DNA of 64,000 nucleotides from NCBI RefSeq assembly GCF_013003985.1, contig NZ_CP053073.1, forward strand, positions 1,798,001 to 1,862,000, given 5' to 3'. The position numbers and the translations under genes were made by a program. Source of the stretch: Usitatibacter palustris. Lineage in GTDB: Bacteria > Pseudomonadota > Gammaproteobacteria > Burkholderiales > Usitatibacteraceae. The notes beneath the pieces were generated by a model, which saw only the letters and a program-made list of their open reading frames with translations, was not told the origin of the DNA and made no database searches. Positions 61,068 to 64,000 of the stretch are shown in pieces. The first letter of the stretch is position 1. Every line of letters starts with the position of its first letter.

Positions 61068-63049
61068 CAGTCGGCCGCCGCCTGCGCGGCGCCCTCGGGC
61101 GCGGTGGCCGCGACGCGCGGGCGATAGCGGCGGTCGGCGATCGCGAGGAATCCGCCCAGCGCCATGATGAAGCAGCCGCCCCAGATCCAGTCCACGAAGG
61201 GCTTGTGGTACAGCCGCACGCCCCACGCGCCGTCGCCGACGGGCTCGCCCAGGGAAACGTAGAGGTCGCCGAAGAATCCGGTCGAGATGTCCGCTTCGGT
61301 CATCGTCTGGCCGGCCGCGTGATAGACGCGCTTTTCCGGATGCATCGTCTGCTCGATCGCCGTGGAACCGATGCGGCGCACGTCGAATTCGCCGCGTGTC
61401 GCAAGATAGTTCGGCCCCGGCACTTCACGCGTTCCGCGGAAGGTGAACTCGCGGCTGCCGATCTCGACCTTGTCGCCCGGGACCATTCGCACGTCGCGTT
61501 CGGTCTCGTATCCCTTCACCAGCGTCACGCCGACGATGAACACCGCGACACCCAGGTGCGCGAGGTTCATGCCGTGCCAGGCCGCGGGCTGCGCGCGGAA
61601 CTTCGCCAGTGCCGTGGGTTGGGGCGATGCGGCGAGTCGATGCTTCACCTGCGCGAACGTGGCCGCGATCACCCAGAACGCGAGGAGCAGGCCGAAGGCC
61701 ACCATCGGCGACCAGCGGCCCATCACGAAGGGGACCACGAGCGCTAGCACGAAGGCGACGCCGAAAGCCCACTGCAGCTTCGCGCGCAACGCGGGCAGCG
61801 GTGTGCTCTTCCAGCTTGCGATGGGGCCCGCGGCCATGAGGAAGATCGCCGGGGCCATCAGCGGGAAGAACACCGCGTCGAAGTAGGGCGGGCCGACGGA
61901 AATCTTTCCGAGGTTCAGCGCATCGAGGAAGAGCGGATAGAGCGTGCCGAGCATCACGGCCGACAGCGCGACCACGAGCAGCACGTTGTTTGCGAGCAGG
62001 AACGATTCGCGCGAGACCGGCGCGAAGCCGCCGCCCAGGCCCACGCGCGGCGCGCGCCACGCGAAGAGTGCGAGCGAGCCGCCGATCACGAGCGAGAGAA
62101 AGCCGAGGATGAACACGCCGCGCGCCGGATCGGTCGCGAACGCGTGCACGGACGTGAGCACGCCCGAGCGCACGAGGAACGTGCCCACGAGCGAAAGCGA
62201 GAACGCGGTGATCGCGAGCAGCACCGTCCAGCTGCGGAAAGTCCCGCGCTTCTCGGTGACCGCGAGCGAATGCACGAGTGCGGTTCCCGCGAGCCACGGC
62301 ATGAAGGAGGCGTTTTCCACCGGATCCCAGAACCACCAGCCGCCCCAACCGAGCTCGTAGTACGCCCACCAGCTTCCGAGCGCGATGCCGATCGTGAGGA
62401 AGCACCACGCGGCGGTCGTCCACGGGCGCGACCAGCGCGCCCAGGCGGCGTCGAGCCGGCCTTCGAGCAGGGCGGCGATCGCGAACGAGAAGGCGATCGA
62501 GAACCCGACGTAGCCCATGTAGAGCATCGGCGGGTGGATCACCATGCCCGGGTCCTGCAGCAGGGGATTGAGGTCGCGTCCGTCGCCCGCGGGGGGGAGC
62601 AGGCGATCGAACGGGTTCGACGTGGCCAGCATGAACAGCAGGAACCCTGCGCTCACGAGACCCATCACGCCGATCACGCGCGCGACGACGCGATCGGGCA
62701 GGTGGCGGCTGAAGAGCACGACCGCGAACGTCCAGCTCGCGAGCATCAGCGTCCACAGGAGCATCGACCCCTCGTGCGATCCCCAGCTCGCCGCGACGCG
62801 GTACGCAGTCGGCAGCTTCGAATTGGAATTGGTCGCGACGTTCACTACGGAGAAGTCGTTCGCGACGAAGCACGACACGAGCGCCAGGAACGCGCCGAAC
62901 ACGAAGATGAACTGGCCCGCGGCTGCGGGTCGCGCGACCGCCATGAGCACGGAGCGCCCCGTGGCCGCGCCGATGAGCGGGAGGATGGCTTGCGCGAGCG
63001 CGAGAGCGAGCGCGATGCCGAGCGCGAACTGCCCGAGTTCCGGAATCAT
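61067..63049 (-). CDS. ccmF: Haem lyase CcmF
   Basis: A 660-residue multi-pass protein with roughly 15 membrane segments. The WWD domain [19 protein letters not shown] (about 240-258) binds haem. Conserved His and Leu/Asn-rich segments appear in [14 protein letters not shown] and [16 protein letters not shown]. CcmF ligates haem to apocytochrome c with CcmH. Its ATG overlaps the ccmE stop. It is the largest ccm gene here. Confidence 0.96.
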   Translation of the reverse strand: MIPELGQFALGIALALALAQAILPLIGAATGRSVLMAVARPAAAGQFIFVFGAFLALVSCFVANDFSVVNVATNSNSKLPTAYRVAASWGSHEGSMLLWTLMLASWTFAVVLFSRHLPDRVVARVIGVMGLVSAGFLLFMLATSNPFDRLLPPAGDGRDLNPLLQDPGMVIHPPMLYMGYVGFSIAFSFAIAALLEGRLDAAWARWSRPWTTAAWCFLTIGIALGSWWAYYELGWGGWWFWDPVENASFMPWLAGTALVHSLAVTEKRGTFRSWTVLLAITAFSLSLVGTFLVRSGVLTSVHAFATDPARGVFILGFLSLVIGGSLALFAWRAPRVGLGGGFAPVSRESFLLANNVLLVVALSAVMLGTLYPLFLDALNLGKISVGPPYFDAVFFPLMAPAIFLMAAGPIASWKSTPLPALRAKLQWAFGVAFVLALVVPFVMGRWSPMVAFGLLLAFWVIAATFAQVKHRLAASPQPTALAKFRAQPAAWHGMNLAHLGVAVFIVGVTLVKGYETERDVRMVPGDKVEIGSREFTFRGTREVPGPNYLATRGEFDVRRIGSTAIEQTMHPEKRVYHAAGQTMTEADISTGFFGDLYVSLGEPVGDGAWGVRLYHKPFVDWIWGGCFIMALGGFLAIADRRYRPRVAATAPEGAAQAAAD

Positions 63050-63519
63050 GGCTTGCGCTCCGTCTTCTGGCCCGCGAAGGCGCCCTTGTCCATCGGATGT
63101 CCGGCCTTCTTCAGCGCTTCCGCGGCTTCGGGCGGCATGTAGTTCTCGTCGTGCTTGGCCAGCACTTCGCTCGCCCGGAAGATGCCGTCCGGACCGATGC
63201 GGCCCTGCGCGACGACGCCTTTGCCCTCCTTGAAGAGGTCGGGAAGGATGCCGGTGTAGACCACGGGAATCGTCTTCGCGGTGTCGGTCACGCGAAAATT
63301 CACGGTGAGGGCGTCCTTGTTGCGCACGATGCTGCCCACTTCGACGAGGCCACCCAGGCGGAAGTTGCGATCGCGCGGCGCTTCGTTCGCGGCGATCTGC
63401 GTGGGCGTGAAGAAGAACACGAGGTTCGACTGGAAGGCGTTGAGCACGAGTCCCACGGCGATGCCGAGGGCGGCGACGCCCGCGACGATCCAGAGAACGC
63501 GCTTAGTCCGTGGCTTCAA
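63046..63519 (-). CDS. ccmE: Haem chaperone CcmE
   Basis: A 157-residue membrane-anchored periplasmic haem chaperone. The start is a TTG at 63519 ([15 protein letters not shown]), with GGAG at a spacing of 7; a longer in-frame ATG at 63612 lies inside ccmD/ccmC and is rejected. An anchor spans about 6-28. The haem-binding His is in [10 protein letters not shown] (about 128-137), with the Tyr that is typical of class I CcmE. Beta-barrel segments lie between. It receives haem from CcmC and passes it to CcmF. It overlaps ccmD by 17 bases. Confidence 0.95.
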   Translation of the reverse strand: MKPRTKRVLWIVAGVAALGIAVGLVLNAFQSNLVFFFTPTQIAANEAPRDRNFRLGGLVEVGSIVRNKDALTVNFRVTDTAKTIPVVYTGILPDLFKEGKGVVAQGRIGPDGIFRASEVLAKHDENYMPPEAAEALKKAGHPMDKGAFAGQKTERKP

Positions 63520-63646
63520 GGTTGCGCTCCGCTTCGATGCGTTCCAGGACCCGCGCGCGCTGCATGCGCAGGACGATGAGCTCGACGACGATCGCAACCG
63601 CCGCCGCGCCATAAGACATCGCGATGAAGAATCCGTGGTCCATCAT
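63503..63646 (-). CDS. ccmD: Small haem exporter protein CcmD
   Basis: A 47-residue single-span protein, [26 protein letters not shown] followed by a charged tail [21 protein letters not shown]. This matches CcmD, which helps release holo-CcmE from the CcmABC complex. It is too short to stand out and was placed by its position between ccmC and ccmE. The ATG at 63646 overlaps the ccmC stop (ATGA); a second ATG follows at 63643. Confidence 0.88.
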   Translation of the reverse strand: MMDHGFFIAMSYGAAAVAIVVELIVLRMQRARVLERIEAERNLEATD

Positions 63647-64000
63647 GCGCTCTTCTGCAGCGCGCGTACCCAGCGCGTGCGCCCCTCGCGTTCGAGGATG
63701 AGCGTGCGGCAGCGCGTGAGCGAAGCGCCGATCGCGTACATCCAGCAGGCGAAGGCCATGAGGATCATTCCGGTGAACATGGTGACATGCATGGTGGTGC
63801 CGGTGAGCTTCACGCTCGAGCCCTGGTGGAGCGTGTTCCACCAATACACGGAGAAATAGATGATCGGCAGATTCACGATGCCGATGATCGCGAGCAGCGC
63901 GCTCGCGCGGTCGCCGCGGCGCGGGTCGTCGAAGGCATTGGCGAGCGCGATGTAGCCGAAGTAGAGGAAGAGCAGCACGAGCTCCGACGTGAGCCGCGCG
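63643..64000 (-). CDS. ccmC: Haem exporter protein CcmC, C-terminal part
   Basis: The gene enters from the window end and runs to a TGA at 63643, giving about the last 118 residues. It reads ARLTSELVLLFLYFGYIALANAFDDP, followed by hydrophobic segments and YWWNTLHQGSSVKLTGTTMHVTMFTGMILMAFACWMY, which match the C-terminal part of CcmC, including the second conserved His (TMH). The WWD motif itself lies outside the window. CcmC loads haem onto CcmE. An in-frame GTG at 63978 should not be taken as a start since the frame stays open to base 64000. Confidence 0.93.
   Translation of the reverse strand, partial: ARLTSELVLLFLYFGYIALANAFDDPRRGDRASALLAIIGIVNLPIIYFSVYWWNTLHQGSSVKLTGTTMHVTMFTGMILMAFACWMYAIGASLTRCRTLILEREGRTRWVRALQKSA

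Overview
The window is a gene-dense, high-GC stretch of a bacterial chromosome, most likely from a soil or water betaproteobacterium. This is inferred from a Bug-type (tripartite tricarboxylate) periplasmic receptor, a DksA with a single zinc-site cysteine, a complete leucine/isovalerate-type acyl-CoA cluster, a system I cytochrome c maturation operon and very short intergenic gaps with many ATGA/TGATG overlaps. No rRNA, tRNA, CRISPR array, prophage or transposase was seen. Genus cannot be fixed from the sequence alone.

Layout. 1-183: tail of an unidentified gene. 229-3537: three-gene catabolic cassette (Bug receptor, MmgE/PrpD protein, D-2-hydroxyacid dehydrogenase). 3548-5112: membrane and secreted small proteins; 5109-6949: a secreted S10 peptidase with an EF-hand-like partner. 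7095-9104: biotin subunit of an acyl-CoA carboxylase (mccA type), divergent from a PafA-type alkaline phosphatase (9187-10815) that is followed by an HtrA-like protease. 11789-12339: the only long non-coding gap, filled by two large, diverged, inverted copies of a palindromic element. 12340-25581 (minus strand): a secreted beta-propeller protein, then an acyl-CoA degradation block (enoyl-CoA hydratase, mccB, acyl-CoA dehydrogenase, thiolase, isovaleryl-CoA dehydrogenase type enzyme, SDR, CoA transferase) interspersed with small lipoprotein, TfoX-like, membrane and secreted genes. 25627-34758 (plus): MBL hydrolase, AMP-dependent acyl-CoA ligase, a five-gene Liv-type ABC importer and a PaaK-like ligase, which together look like an import-and-activate module for a carboxylic acid feeding the beta-oxidation-like block. 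34755-39077: Fe(III) ABC uptake genes (fbpC / fbpA divergent over Fur-like sites; fbpB on the far side of two small lipoproteins). 39279-44614: dksA, an EAL phosphodiesterase, a methyltransferase, a secreted alpha/beta hydrolase and a NatAB-like exporter. 44625-49646: DinG/YoaA helicase, glycine-rich secreted protein, glycosyltransferase, small membrane protein, CDF transporter. 49663-52518: EnvZ/OmpR-type two-component pair divergent from a four-EF-hand secreted protein. 52566-55171: DUF1800/DUF1501 pair. 55246-57133: tsaB, rimI and a family 4 uracil-DNA glycosylase. 57199-59231: LemA plus two TPM-domain proteins. 59321-60073: IclR regulator. 60070-64000: ccmHGFEDC on the minus strand, cut by the window end.

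The most unusual feature is the pair of roughly 210-230 bp nested inverted repeats at 11809-12335. The two copies are inverted relative to each other, keep the same loop and bulge sequences, and differ in their stems by paired, compensatory substitutions. That is the signature of selection on a folded RNA or DNA hairpin. A second, short hairpin family (GGGG-loop-CCCC with an ACAGT/TCTGT-like loop) appears five times, repeatedly at gene boundaries and start codons.
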